A stretch of DNA of 64,000 nt from Methylobacillus glycogenes JCM 2850 (lineage in GTDB: Bacteria; Pseudomonadota; Gammaproteobacteria; Burkholderiales; Methylophilaceae), in NCBI RefSeq assembly GCF_000617925.1, contig NZ_BAMT01000001.1, forward strand, positions 558,001-622,000, given 5' to 3'. Position 1 is the stretch's first letter; the number at the start of each line of letters is the position of its first letter. Below, piece after piece: positions 17,196-25,446 of the stretch. The notes under the pieces were generated by a model. It was given only the letters and a program-made list of their open reading frames with translations, made no database searches and was not told the DNA's origin. A program made the position numbers and the translations under genes.

Positions 17196-17309
17196 GAAGT
17201 TCTCCTAAAGGGGTGAGGCATAAATCCAAAGTACGGAGCCAAGCCATGGTGCTTGTATCCTTAAACCATCAGTGCCTGCCGGGGCGGGCGAGTCTGGAGC
17301 CATATCTTT

Positions 17310-17325
17310 TGCAGGATTTATGCCA
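17310..17325 (-). promoter_or_regulatory. Sigma-54 promoter of the DszB-like gene
   Basis: On the minus strand TGGCATAAATCCTGCA has GG and GC 10 bases apart. The start of transcription would be near 17300, about 100 bases before the ATG. It overlaps an ATGCCAGGCTGGCAT palindrome, and a weaker element can be read on the opposite strand. Confidence 0.65.
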
Positions 17326-17392
17326 GGCTGGCATTTCTGCTGCTGTTTGTATAAGTGATTGATTTTGATATGGAAAATAGGAAAGTTGCTAC

Positions 17393-17408
17393 TGTTGCTA
17401 CAGCCACA
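17393..17408. promoter_or_regulatory. Candidate activator site (UAS dyad)
   Basis: TGTTGCTACAGCCACA, about 70 bp upstream of the sigma-54 element of the DszB-like gene. It is nearly identical to TGTTGCCACAGCCACA at 33754-33769. Confidence 0.55.
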
Positions 17409-17430
17409 CCAGGCGGCTATCTGCTTTTAT

Positions 17431-17458
17431 GGCAACAGTGCAGGCAGGCACTGTTGCC
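17431..17458. terminator. Inverted repeat after the ABC exporter gene
   Basis: GGCAACAGTGC (17431-17441) and GCACTGTTGCC (17448-17458) form an 11-bp stem. It lies just past the stop of the minus-strand exporter gene (17477) but lacks a good T-run (ATAAAAG on that strand). It also contains the CAACAG/CTGTTG elements of the activator motif, so it could be regulatory. Confidence 0.5.
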
Positions 17459-17476
17459 AAATAAACAGAAGATTGC

Positions 17477-19321
17477 TTAAACCGCAGCGGTGGAGGTAGA
17501 GGCTTGTTCATAAGCCTGATACAGCCTGGCGTAAGCGCCACCCTGAGCGATCAATTGCTGATGGTTGCCCAGTTCTGCCACTTCACCATTCCAGATCACG
17601 GCAATACGGTCGGCATCGCGTATGGTGGCCAGACGGTGGGCAATGATGATGGCGGTGCGGCCTTCGCACAGGCGGCGGAAGGCAGTTTGTATGCGGCGCT
17701 CGGTGTGGATATCCACCGCAGAGGTGGCTTCGTCCAGCACCAGCACGGCCGGGTTGGCCAGATAGGCGCGCACCAGGCACACCAACTGGCGCTGACCATG
17801 GCTGAGGAAGGCACCCATAGGGCCAACTTCAGTGTGGTAACCCGCAGGCAAACGTTCCAGCACTTCATCCGCGCCCAGTTCACGTGCAGCGGCAATCAAG
17901 GCATCGTCACTAGCAGCAGGGGAGGCCAGGCGCAGGTTATGCAGCACGGTGCCAGAGAATAGTACGTTGTCTTGCAGCACCACGCCCACTTTGCGGCGCA
18001 AATCCTGCTGCGCATAGTCACGCACGTCCTGGCCGTCAATCAGCACCTGGCCTTGCTGCACTTCATAAAAGCGCGTCAGCAATTGCACCAGCGTGCTTTT
18101 GCCATGCCCTGTAGGCCCTACAATCGCCAGCACCTCACCCGCAGGGATATGCAGGCTGAGATTTTTGAGCACGGGTTGTGTGGCCTTGGGGTTATAGGCA
18201 AAAGACACATCACGGAATTCCACCTCACCCTTGGTCACAGCCGGGCTGCGTGGCTGTGCGGGGTCGTTGATTTCTGGCTGGGTATCCAGCATCAAAAAGA
18301 TACGTTGGGCCGAAGAAGCCCCCGAGGTGTAACGCTCAAACAAATCGTTCAGCTCCTGCAGTGGCCCCAGGAACAATTGCACATAGAACAAACTTTGCGC
18401 CAGTTGGCCCACGGTCATCTCGTGATCGGCAATGCCTATGCCGCCTGCCGCCAGCAGGAAAGCCATGCCCACGGTGCTCAACACCTGAGTCAGTGGCAGG
18501 AACCAGCTAGAACGCATGCTGCCGCGTATCAATATATTGTTGAAATCATCGAGCAGGGCGCGGTAGCGGCGCTCGTTAGGGGCCTCGTTGACGGTTTGCT
18601 TGATAATGCGCACGCCGGAAACGGTTTCTACCAGGTGCGCGGTAAAGCGCGCTCTGGCTTCTGCCACCCGGCCCCAGATTTTCTCGGAGATGCGCTTGAA
18701 CAGCCAGGTGCCCAAAATCAAAATTGGCACTATGCTGGCCAGCGCCAGAAATAGCTTGGGCGATATCCACCACAAGGCCAATGAAGCCACCATTAGGCGC
18801 AGCACTGCAGAGAACAGTTCTGGCGGCCCTTGAATCAGCAGTGGCTCCAGCATATCGATATCACGGTCGGCACGCGAGATAATGCGGCCAGCCTTGGTTT
18901 GATCGAAATAGCGGATAGAAAGCGCCTGCACATGGGTAAACACTTGTATGCGCAGATTGTTGAGTATGGTGATAGCGGCGGTGCCCGCCAGATATTGCGA
19001 AGCCCCGGCCACACCAAAGCGCACAGCCCAGCTGGCGGCGGTGGCAATGGCCATCCATGCCACTAGCGGCGTGTTGAGTATCACGCCTTGTGCGGTCTGG
19101 ATAAAGCCATTGTCTATGACTTCACGCAAAAACCACGGGCGTATGAAAATCACGCCTACCAGCAGCATTTCCAGCACGATGACCGTGGCAATTTTGCCGC
19201 GTACCTGACGCAGCAAGGGCAGCAAGCGCCAGAACATATTGCGGTCCAGGCTTTGCTTGGCGAGAGATTGTTCGAGTTCTATATCATTAAGCGGCTTGTC
19301 GCCGCGAATATCATTGGCCAT
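17477..19321 (-). CDS. ABC exporter half-transporter B, second copy (degenerate LSHGQ signature)
   Basis: A 614-residue intact paralogue of the protein encoded at 9393. Membrane domain at about residues 40-330, then an ATPase domain with Walker A GPTGHGKST, signature FLSHGQRQ, Walker B LVLDEATSAVD and an H-loop AHRL. It contributes the canonical Glu and the degenerate signature to a heterodimer with the product of the upstream gene (19311-21095), with which it overlaps by 11 bases. The shared Walker A GPTGHGKST is distinctive for this B-type. The substrate is unknown. Confidence 0.9.
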   Translation of the reverse strand: MANDIRGDKPLNDIELEQSLAKQSLDRNMFWRLLPLLRQVRGKIATVIVLEMLLVGVIFIRPWFLREVIDNGFIQTAQGVILNTPLVAWMAIATAASWAVRFGVAGASQYLAGTAAITILNNLRIQVFTHVQALSIRYFDQTKAGRIISRADRDIDMLEPLLIQGPPELFSAVLRLMVASLALWWISPKLFLALASIVPILILGTWLFKRISEKIWGRVAEARARFTAHLVETVSGVRIIKQTVNEAPNERRYRALLDDFNNILIRGSMRSSWFLPLTQVLSTVGMAFLLAAGGIGIADHEMTVGQLAQSLFYVQLFLGPLQELNDLFERYTSGASSAQRIFLMLDTQPEINDPAQPRSPAVTKGEVEFRDVSFAYNPKATQPVLKNLSLHIPAGEVLAIVGPTGHGKSTLVQLLTRFYEVQQGQVLIDGQDVRDYAQQDLRRKVGVVLQDNVLFSGTVLHNLRLASPAASDDALIAAARELGADEVLERLPAGYHTEVGPMGAFLSHGQRQLVCLVRAYLANPAVLVLDEATSAVDIHTERRIQTAFRRLCEGRTAIIIAHRLATIRDADRIAVIWNGEVAELGNHQQLIAQGGAYARLYQAYEQASTSTAAV

Positions 19322-21095
19322 GTTGGACTCCTACCAGGTCGCGGTAAGCCGCGCTGGTCAAAACTAAATGTTCGTGAGTGCCTGCGGCGCTGATGCGGCC
19401 CTGATCGAGCATGGCTACGCGGTCGGCCAGCAGAATGGTGGAAAGCTTGCTTGCTATCATCACCACGGTCATGGGGTGGCCGGAATGCGTGCGCAGCTTG
19501 CGTATGCTGTCCAGCACGCGGCGCTCGGTCATGGCGTCCAGCGCACTGGTGCCATCATCCAGAATCAGAATGTCAGGCTGGGCCAAGAAGGCACGCGCCA
19601 GGCTGATACGCTGGCGCTGGCCGCCAGAGAGCGTAATGCCACGGTCGCCAATGCGGGTTTGCAGGCCATTCTCTAACTTCTCCAGCACTTCGGTGGCTGA
19701 GGCCAGCTCCAGCGCCTGCAGCAATTCCTGCTCTGTGGCATCGGGCTTGGCCAGCCTGAGATTGGCGGCCAGGGTGTCTGAGAACAAAAAGCTTTCTTGC
19801 GGCACCACATTGACGCGGGTGCGCAGCGCATCCAGTTGCAAATTATCTACATTCAGCCAGCCCGCCCAGGCCGAGCCTATCTGCACCTCGCCATGGTCGG
19901 CCTCCAGCAGGCGCGGCAACAAGCCTGCCAAGGTGCTCTTGCCCGAGCCTGTGGCACCGACAATGGCAATCACTTCACCGGGCGCTACTTCCAAACTGCA
20001 ATGATCCAGAATGGCCGAGCCACCGCCTGGGGAATGCACGCTGACGTTATTGAGGCGCAAGCCCAATGCGCCTGCTGGAATCTCTTGCGTGCCGGGCAGG
20101 ATTTCCGGCTCTTCATCGAGCAGCTCCCAGATACGGGCAGCAGAAGCGCGGGCATCGGCAAAAATCTGCATCACGCGGCCTATGCCTTCAATGCGGAACA
20201 CCAAGGTGTTGGCCACCAAGACCGAAGCCACCAGTTGGCCGATGTTGAGCTGGCCCTGCTGCACCAGCCAGGCACCCAGCGCCAGAATCCAGACATGGGT
20301 CAAGGCCACCACGGTTTGTGGCACAGGGATGCGTGAGGCCGCGTAAGCCAGCGCCGTGCGCGCGTGGCCTATGAATACCTGCACCAGACGCGTAAAAATC
20401 TCGATGCGCTGCTGTTCCAAGCCAAAAGACTTGATCACGCGCACGCCATTCACGCCTTCGCTCAACTCCTGATTCACAAAGTCATAGGCATTGCCAACGG
20501 CTCTATCCAAAGTCACCAGACGCTCGGTCTGGCTGACAAAAATCCACATACCCGCCAGCGTAAAAGCCAGCGTGCCCAGGCCCAAAGCCGGGTGATACCA
20601 GGAAAGCAAGGCCACAGAGACGATGACCCAGAGGCTGGCTTCAAACACCTGCCGCCAGAAGTTGATCAGCGCATCGCGCACCTTGTCGGCATCGCGCGTG
20701 GTGCGGGTGACAATTTCACCCATGCCATGACGCCAGTGATAGGCGAGGTCAAGGCGCTGTACCTGGCGCAAAATGCGGTCACGCAGAATGGTGAGCAAAT
20801 CCTGGCCTATGATCAGCGACATCAGGCCGCCAAAGTATTGCAGCACGCCACGGCCCAGGGCCACTGATACCAGCAGAATAATCCAGGGCAGCAACTGATC
20901 CAGTGCCAGGCTGCCATCGGCCAGCCGGGTCACGGCATGGCCGCTTTGTACATCTTGTACCGCCTGGCCGACTATCCACAGTTGCCAGGCCATGCCGATA
21001 TTGACCAGCGTGAACAGCAGGGCGGTCAGGGCAAATTTCCAGGGCATAAAGCGATAGAGCGCCAGGCAGCGCAATAAGGGAAAACGGTTGTTCAT
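19311..21095 (-). CDS. ABC exporter half-transporter A, second copy (non-canonical Walker B)
   Basis: A paralogue of the protein at 7604. The start MNNRFPLLRCLALYR at 21095 is preferred over the ATG at 21110 because GGAA lies 7-8 bases upstream and it aligns with MNIRSYPLLRCLLLYK of the first copy. ATPase domain: Walker A GATGSGKST, signature TLSGGQRQR, Walker B LILDDGTSALD with Asp in place of the catalytic Glu. The membrane domain spans roughly residues 15-310. First gene of an overlapping pair. It lies downstream of the TonB-receptor gene and could be read through from it, since only an imperfect hairpin separates them. Confidence 0.9.
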   Translation of the reverse strand: MNNRFPLLRCLALYRFMPWKFALTALLFTLVNIGMAWQLWIVGQAVQDVQSGHAVTRLADGSLALDQLLPWIILLVSVALGRGVLQYFGGLMSLIIGQDLLTILRDRILRQVQRLDLAYHWRHGMGEIVTRTTRDADKVRDALINFWRQVFEASLWVIVSVALLSWYHPALGLGTLAFTLAGMWIFVSQTERLVTLDRAVGNAYDFVNQELSEGVNGVRVIKSFGLEQQRIEIFTRLVQVFIGHARTALAYAASRIPVPQTVVALTHVWILALGAWLVQQGQLNIGQLVASVLVANTLVFRIEGIGRVMQIFADARASAARIWELLDEEPEILPGTQEIPAGALGLRLNNVSVHSPGGGSAILDHCSLEVAPGEVIAIVGATGSGKSTLAGLLPRLLEADHGEVQIGSAWAGWLNVDNLQLDALRTRVNVVPQESFLFSDTLAANLRLAKPDATEQELLQALELASATEVLEKLENGLQTRIGDRGITLSGGQRQRISLARAFLAQPDILILDDGTSALDAMTERRVLDSIRKLRTHSGHPMTVVMIASKLSTILLADRVAMLDQGRISAAGTHEHLVLTSAAYRDLVGVQHGQ

Positions 21096-21214
21096 GTGAG
21101 AGTTCCGCAAGTCTATGTATTTATGGCTGTTGTATTTATAGACGTTAACTGGCCGTGTGGCCTGGTGCAGGCATGTGATTGCCCCGCCTTACAAAAATCT
21201 GTTGCAGTAAATAA

Positions 21215-21248
21215 GGCAGGACAGCCTGGAAATCCAGACTGTCCTGCC
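21215..21248 (-). terminator. Hairpin between the TonB receptor and the ABC exporter pair
   Basis: GGCAGGACAG (21215-21224) and CTGTCCTGCC (21239-21248) enclose a smaller CTGG/CCAG stem. On the minus strand it is followed by TTATTTACTG, a weak T-run. Its position 50 bases after the receptor stop suits a terminator. Confidence 0.65.
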
Positions 21249-21298
21249 GGGTACTACCATGCTGTTAACTGCTTGAGCACGTTGGCTTTAAGCCAGAT

Positions 21299-23683
21299 TT
21301 AGAACCTGAAGGTGAGGGAAGCACCAATCGTGCGTGGGTTGCCCCAATACACTGTGTTACCAGTTGCTGCGCTGGCTGGCAGCGCGTGGTATCGGTATTC
21401 CTTGTCAAACAGGTTGTTGACGTAACCAGTCACCTCAATCTTGTCGTTAGCTGTGCTATAGGTCGCACGTGCGTTCACAACGGTGTAAGGGTCTTGATTC
21501 AGCAGCGGATTATCCTGAGGCACAACAAAGAAGAACTGCTTGCCAACGTAACGTGCATCGGTAGCGAGAATCACCTTGCTGCCATTAGCCAGGGGGATGC
21601 GGTAATTGGCACCTACCAGCGCATTGACGTGAGGCGCACGCACAAACTGGTTGCCGTCATAGTTGCCGCCGCCATTCTGTACATCAAACTTCTCGAACTC
21701 GGTATCCAGCAAGCCGATATTGGCGTTCAGGCGCAGATTGTTGGTAGCCAGGGCTTCAATTTCAAATTCCGCACCCTTGACGCTGGCCTTCTCCACATTT
21801 TGCAGGTAGGAGATAGGCACGTTGAGATTGGTACCTACCACGTTGACCTGTACATTGCTGTAGTCATAGTAGAAGGCGTTGGCGTTGAAGTTTACGCGAC
21901 CATTGAGCCACTCGGACTTGTAACCCAGTTCGAAGGCATTGAGTTCCTCTGGCTTGAGGGTATTCAGTGCCAATGGGTTGGCGGCTGCTGTGTTGTAGCC
22001 ACCAGACTTGATGCCGCGTGAGAACTTGAAGTAAACACGTTGGTGATCAGTAATCTTGTACGAAGGCGTAATGTCGTAGGTAAACGCATTCCAGCGCTTG
22101 CTACGGCTGTCGGCAAATGTACCTGTACCACCAATGCCACCGTTGTAGCTGCTCCACCACTGACCGTAATCTGACCAGCTGGTATCGGCGCCAGTTTGAC
22201 CCAGGGCATTGCTGCGACGATTAAGATCGTATTCCTTCTCTTCCGTGGTCCAGCGTGCACCCAGTGTGGTGTCAAACTTCTCGGTGAAGTTATAGGTGGT
22301 GCTACCGAAGATGGCATAGCTTTCGGTTTCATGCGACAAATCACTGGCGTTAAAGCTACGTGCCTGCTGGGTGCCACTCAAAGGTGTGAATTGCGGCACA
22401 GCGCCATTGGGCAGACGAGCTGCTGCGCTGAAGGAGTTGATATCTTCCTTGAAGTAGAAGAAACCAGTTAACCAGTTCCAGCGGTCTTCACGTGGTGACG
22501 CCAAGCGGAATTCCTGGCTCCATTGACGGCTCTTGGCATCGGTGTAGCTACGGCCAATTTCTAGAGGCGTGTTGTCTGAGTCTTGCAGGGTTTCCTGCTT
22601 GAAATCGGCAAAGGCAGTGATCGAGGTCAGGGTGAGCTTGCCTACCTGCCAGTTGACGTTGAGCGAGACACCATTTTGTGTGATATCGCTGCTGTCTTCA
22701 GCATTGCTGCTGACATGGTTGATATCAGTGCTGGGCACATAACCGTTACGGAACTGTCCGGTTGGGCTGTTGCTCTTGACGGTACCAACGTTACCCTGAG
22801 TCTTGTATTTGCGATGATAGACATTCAACAAGGCATCCAGGTCTGGGGTCAGCGCAAACAGCAATTGACCACGAATCACGGAATCTTCAACCGCGCCTGC
22901 AGTCTTGCCGTTGAACTGGTTCTTGAAACGGCCATCAAGATCCTGGTTGTAGAAGGAGATGCGGCCAGCGACACGTTCATCGACAATAGTGCCGCCTACC
23001 GCTCCCTGAATCACCTTGTCACCAAAGCTACCGTAATCGACCTTGGCATAACCTTCAGGCTTGTCAGAGAAGGTAGGCTTCTTGGAAACGATATTCACCG
23101 CGCCACCTGTGGTGTTCTTGCCCCACAGCGTGCCTTGCGGGCCGCGCAGCACTTCTACGCGCTCGATATCAAAGATGGGGATACCAGTCGCAGTGGCGTT
23201 GCTGATGAATACATCATCAAGATAGAAACCAATCGGGTTAGGGAAGTCCAGCTGCTGCTGACCTGCACCCACACCACGAATCCACCAACGTGGACGACCA
23301 TTCTGAATCGTGCCAGCGGAGGAGTTGGGCACGCTGTTGAGTACTTCACCAGCAGAGCGGCCTACGCCACGGTCTTGCAGTTCTTTGCCACTCAATACCG
23401 AGATGGCGGTGGAAACTTCCTGCGCGGTTTCTTCACGGCGCTGGGCAGTCACGACTACGCTACCGAGTGAGGATTCAACATCCTTGGGGGCTGCGGCAGT
23501 CACAGCTGCGTTGTTTTCCTGCTTTTGCGCTTCTTCCTTGTTGCTGGTAGCGGCATCAGCGGCTGTTGCTTCTTCAGCAGCAAATGCGGGATGGATCAAG
23601 AGGCTGCCAACAAAGGCGGCGGCTACAGCGCTAGCCAGTGGGCTTCTGATGAATAGCGCGGCTTGGTGTTTGTGTCTGGACAT
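21299..23683 (-). CDS. TonB-dependent outer-membrane receptor 1
   Basis: A 794-residue intact receptor: a signal peptide (cleavage after AFA near residue 36), an unusual Ala/Glu/Lys-rich segment, a TonB-box-like SSLGSVVVTAQRREE, the plug domain (about 75-190) with WIRGVGAGQQ, VEVLRGPQGTLWGKNTTGGAVNIVSKKP, and a 22-strand barrel ending in GASLTFRF with the terminal Phe needed for assembly. It should import a large or scarce ligand across the outer membrane using TonB-ExbBD. It is paralogous to the receptor at 31277-33546 and, like it, is preceded by a sigma-54 promoter. I infer a sulfur-containing ligand such as a sulfonate or sulfate ester. Confidence 0.92.
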   Translation of the reverse strand: MSRHKHQAALFIRSPLASAVAAAFVGSLLIHPAFAAEEATAADAATSNKEEAQKQENNAAVTAAAPKDVESSLGSVVVTAQRREETAQEVSTAISVLSGKELQDRGVGRSAGEVLNSVPNSSAGTIQNGRPRWWIRGVGAGQQQLDFPNPIGFYLDDVFISNATATGIPIFDIERVEVLRGPQGTLWGKNTTGGAVNIVSKKPTFSDKPEGYAKVDYGSFGDKVIQGAVGGTIVDERVAGRISFYNQDLDGRFKNQFNGKTAGAVEDSVIRGQLLFALTPDLDALLNVYHRKYKTQGNVGTVKSNSPTGQFRNGYVPSTDINHVSSNAEDSSDITQNGVSLNVNWQVGKLTLTSITAFADFKQETLQDSDNTPLEIGRSYTDAKSRQWSQEFRLASPREDRWNWLTGFFYFKEDINSFSAAARLPNGAVPQFTPLSGTQQARSFNASDLSHETESYAIFGSTTYNFTEKFDTTLGARWTTEEKEYDLNRRSNALGQTGADTSWSDYGQWWSSYNGGIGGTGTFADSRSKRWNAFTYDITPSYKITDHQRVYFKFSRGIKSGGYNTAAANPLALNTLKPEELNAFELGYKSEWLNGRVNFNANAFYYDYSNVQVNVVGTNLNVPISYLQNVEKASVKGAEFEIEALATNNLRLNANIGLLDTEFEKFDVQNGGGNYDGNQFVRAPHVNALVGANYRIPLANGSKVILATDARYVGKQFFFVVPQDNPLLNQDPYTVVNARATYSTANDKIEVTGYVNNLFDKEYRYHALPASAATGNTVYWGNPRTIGASLTFRF

Positions 23684-23745
23684 AAATCTTCCTGCTTAGA
23701 ATGAATGATTGCCTTGCGAAAACGCAGCGACATGGCAGAGCTATC

Positions 23746-23761
23746 GGCATGATTCATGCCA
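23746..23761 (-). promoter_or_regulatory. Sigma-54 promoter of TonB receptor 1
   Basis: On the minus strand TGGCATGAATCATGCC, GG-N10-GC. Transcription would begin near 23735, about 50 bases before the ATG. The element is nearly palindromic, so the plus-strand reading is also possible, but the minus-strand gene fits. Confidence 0.6.
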
Positions 23762-23868
23762 AGCGGTTTAAATCAGCAGGTAATTTTTTAAGTTAATGAA
23801 AATAAAGGGATAAATTTTCGAGTGCGCAAAGGGTGAGAACCAGGTGTTGGTTTTTAAGCTGGGTGAAC

Positions 23869-23943
23869 TGTTTCCAAATCAACAGCTGTTGAATGCAGAA
23901 CAACAGCACTGGGTGGAAAGCAACAAGTGTTGCCAATACAGCA
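23869..23943. promoter_or_regulatory. Cluster of three candidate activator sites in a divergent promoter
   Basis: TGTTTCCAAATCAACA (23869-23884), TGTTGAATGCAGAACA (23887-23902) and TGTTGCCAATACAGCA (23928-23943) fit the dyad TGYTGC-N4-GCARCA to varying degree. They lie between the two divergent sigma-54 promoters at 23746 (minus) and 24090 (plus), at enhancer distance from both. The overlapping CAACAGCTGTTG and CAACAAGTGTTG show the same half sites. The 547-base gap 23684-24230 appears wholly regulatory. Confidence 0.6.
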
Positions 23944-24089
23944 GTGAAATCTGGCGCGGGATCTAGCTTGCGTCATTGGAAAGGGAAGTTTGAGACTGAT
24001 TATTATTTCAATTTAATCATGTTGTTAATGGGCTTCATTCAAGCGCTTTGAGTATTTGGCTCAGTGATTTGTCCACCTTGAATCCCACT

Positions 24090-24105
24090 TGGCATGGTGT
24101 TTGCA
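24090..24105 (+). promoter_or_regulatory. Sigma-54 promoter of the class II aldolase-like gene
   Basis: TGGCATGGTGTTTGCA: the best match in the window to TGGCAC-N5-TTGCA, GG-N10-GC. Transcription would start near 24117, giving a leader of about 115 bases. Confidence 0.75.
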
Positions 24106-24230
24106 AACTTATCAGCATCCTGAACTGGATGGCGTGGCCTGAATTGATATCGTTTAATCAATATCCAGAAATACCCACATCCAATCATGGTGTTGCAAGG
24201 TATATTTAATCTATTAGTGGAGAATATGTT

Positions 24231-24920
24231 ATGAGTGAAAATCTCGCAGAAGTCGATTTGGTGTCTTATGTGGATGAAGCCAAGGCCGATGCTATCCATG
24301 CATTTAATGTGTTGCGCGAAAATGGCACCCTGTCTGCCAGCCTGACTTTCCATATCTCCCACAAGATTCCCGGCCACGACAAGCTGCTGCTGATTCGCTT
24401 CCCTGGCGGTCTGGCGCGTGACCATACCCCCAGCATTGCCATCAAGAATTTTTCTGATGAGCCTGGCCATATATTGAATGAGGCACGACTGGATGCAGAT
24501 ACCGCCATTCATATCCACACCAACTATCTCTCGGCCTGGTCACTGGCACACAAGCCATTCCCTATCCTTTACGTAGCGGCTGCGCGTCACCTGTTGGCAC
24601 GTGAAATCCCTAACCATCTGGATCGCACTCGTAGCGTATTGGATGTGATTAAAGAGCGTCTGGACAAATACCCAGAGCTGGCACCACCACCAGCCTTGCT
24701 GGAATCCAATGGCGGCGTCAATTTCTGGGGCAAAGGCATTATCCGTACCTCTGAGCTGATTCTGTTTGTAGAAGAAGCCGCGCGTTACCAGGCCATTGCC
24801 GAGCAAATCGGCGGTGCGCAGCATTACACCCCAGGTGCTCTGGAAGTGCAGTGGAAGCGTACTGGCCTGCTGGACAAAGCCAAGGCTTATACTGGCCGCT
24901 ATCTTGAGGATATTGTTTAG
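24231..24920 (+). CDS. Class II aldolase/adducin-like protein
   Basis: A 229-residue protein with the metal-binding HxH of the class II aldolase/adducin fold in AIHIHTNYLSAWSLAH, preceded by the hydrophobic LLLIRFPGG strand. Members cleave or epimerise phosphorylated sugars with zinc, but several act on other substrates. It is cytoplasmic, with no signal peptide. It is single, with a strong sigma-54 promoter upstream and a strong terminator downstream, divergent from TonB receptor 1 and beside the flavin monooxygenase genes. A place in organosulfur breakdown, for example processing a carbonyl or enol product left after C-S cleavage, is an inference from position only. Confidence 0.72.
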   Translation: MSENLAEVDLVSYVDEAKADAIHAFNVLRENGTLSASLTFHISHKIPGHDKLLLIRFPGGLARDHTPSIAIKNFSDEPGHILNEARLDADTAIHIHTNYLSAWSLAHKPFPILYVAAARHLLAREIPNHLDRTRSVLDVIKERLDKYPELAPPPALLESNGGVNFWGKGIIRTSELILFVEEAARYQAIAEQIGGAQHYTPGALEVQWKRTGLLDKAKAYTGRYLEDIV

Positions 24921-25021
24921 GCAATTTAATGCCGTGATGTGCGATTGCAGTTTCATCCTCGAAACTACGTGCCGTGCCGATATGGCTGGCAGTTAAACAA
25001 TAGCGCACTCATTTCTCAGCG

Positions 25022-25058
25022 TACGGGCATGGATAACTCCATGCCCGTATTTTTTTTG
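25022..25058 (+). terminator. Strong Rho-independent terminator
   Basis: TACGGGCATGGA, loop TAAC, TCCATGCCCGTA, then eight T. A 12-bp perfect stem separating the aldolase-like gene from the next promoter. Confidence 0.93.
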
Positions 25059-25079
25059 CGTTGTTGATTTTCACGCACA

Positions 25080-25095
25080 TGCTGTTTTTGCAACA
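25080..25095. promoter_or_regulatory. Candidate activator site (UAS dyad)
   Basis: TGCTGTTTTTGCAACA, about 160 bp upstream of the sigma-54 element at 25256. A second half-site (TGCTGTTGTTGG) follows near 25110. Confidence 0.5.
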
Positions 25096-25255
25096 GTTTG
25101 AATGGGCTTGCTGTTGTTGGAGAAACATTTATAGGTTTAAGGCCAGCGCTGTTTTACTGGTGATGAAAATGCCTAGCCTTTTAAAACTGTAATAAATCCA
25201 TACATTACAGTAGCTTGAAAAATCACCTAAAAAATTTAGGGGTATTTTGTCTGGC

Positions 25256-25271
25256 TGGCATGCTTTCTGCG
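25256..25271 (+). promoter_or_regulatory. Sigma-54 promoter of the flavin monooxygenase operon
   Basis: TGGCATGCTTTCTGCG, GG-N10-GC, nearly identical to TGGCATATTTTCTGCG in front of the glutathione transferase gene. Transcription would start near 25282, directly before the 19-bp tandem repeats. Confidence 0.68.
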
Positions 25272-25287
25272 ATAAGCAAGGGACTAA

Positions 25288-25363
25288 TCTACATTTAAAC
25301 CCTTGGTCTACATTTAAACCCTTGGTCTACATTTAAACCCTTGGTTTTCATTTAAACCCTTGG
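25288..25363. repeat. 19-bp tandem repeat, four units, in the leader of the monooxygenase operon
   Basis: TCTACATTTAAACCCTTGG occurs three times exactly (25288, 25307, 25326) and once as TTTTCATTTAAACCCTTGG (25345). The array lies between the predicted sigma-54 start (about 25282) and the ATG at 25447, so it would be transcribed as part of the leader. Confidence 0.9.
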
Positions 25364-25446
25364 CGAGTAATCCTTGCATGGGGTGCAAGTGCGCTAGATC
25401 AGGAATTATTTCCAGCATTTATTCCCAGCATGTGGAGAGCAGCAGC

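Noticed and set aside
17329-17344. TGGCATTTCTGCTGCT on the plus strand as another sigma-54 promoter
   Set aside because: It points away from the DszB-like gene and no plus-strand gene follows; it is the mirror half of the ATGCCAGGCTGGCAT palindrome.
17972-18754. Plus-strand ORF of 260 codons
   Set aside because: Antisense of the ABC exporter B subunit; low-complexity composition without recognisable motifs.
21160-21185. Minus-strand GGGGCAATCACATGCC as a sigma-54 promoter for the second ABC exporter pair
   Set aside because: The -24 part lacks TGGCA and no convincing dyad is nearby; too weak to list.
25288-25363. Four 19-bp repeats considered as a CRISPR array
   Set aside because: The repeats are directly adjacent with no spacers and there are no cas genes.
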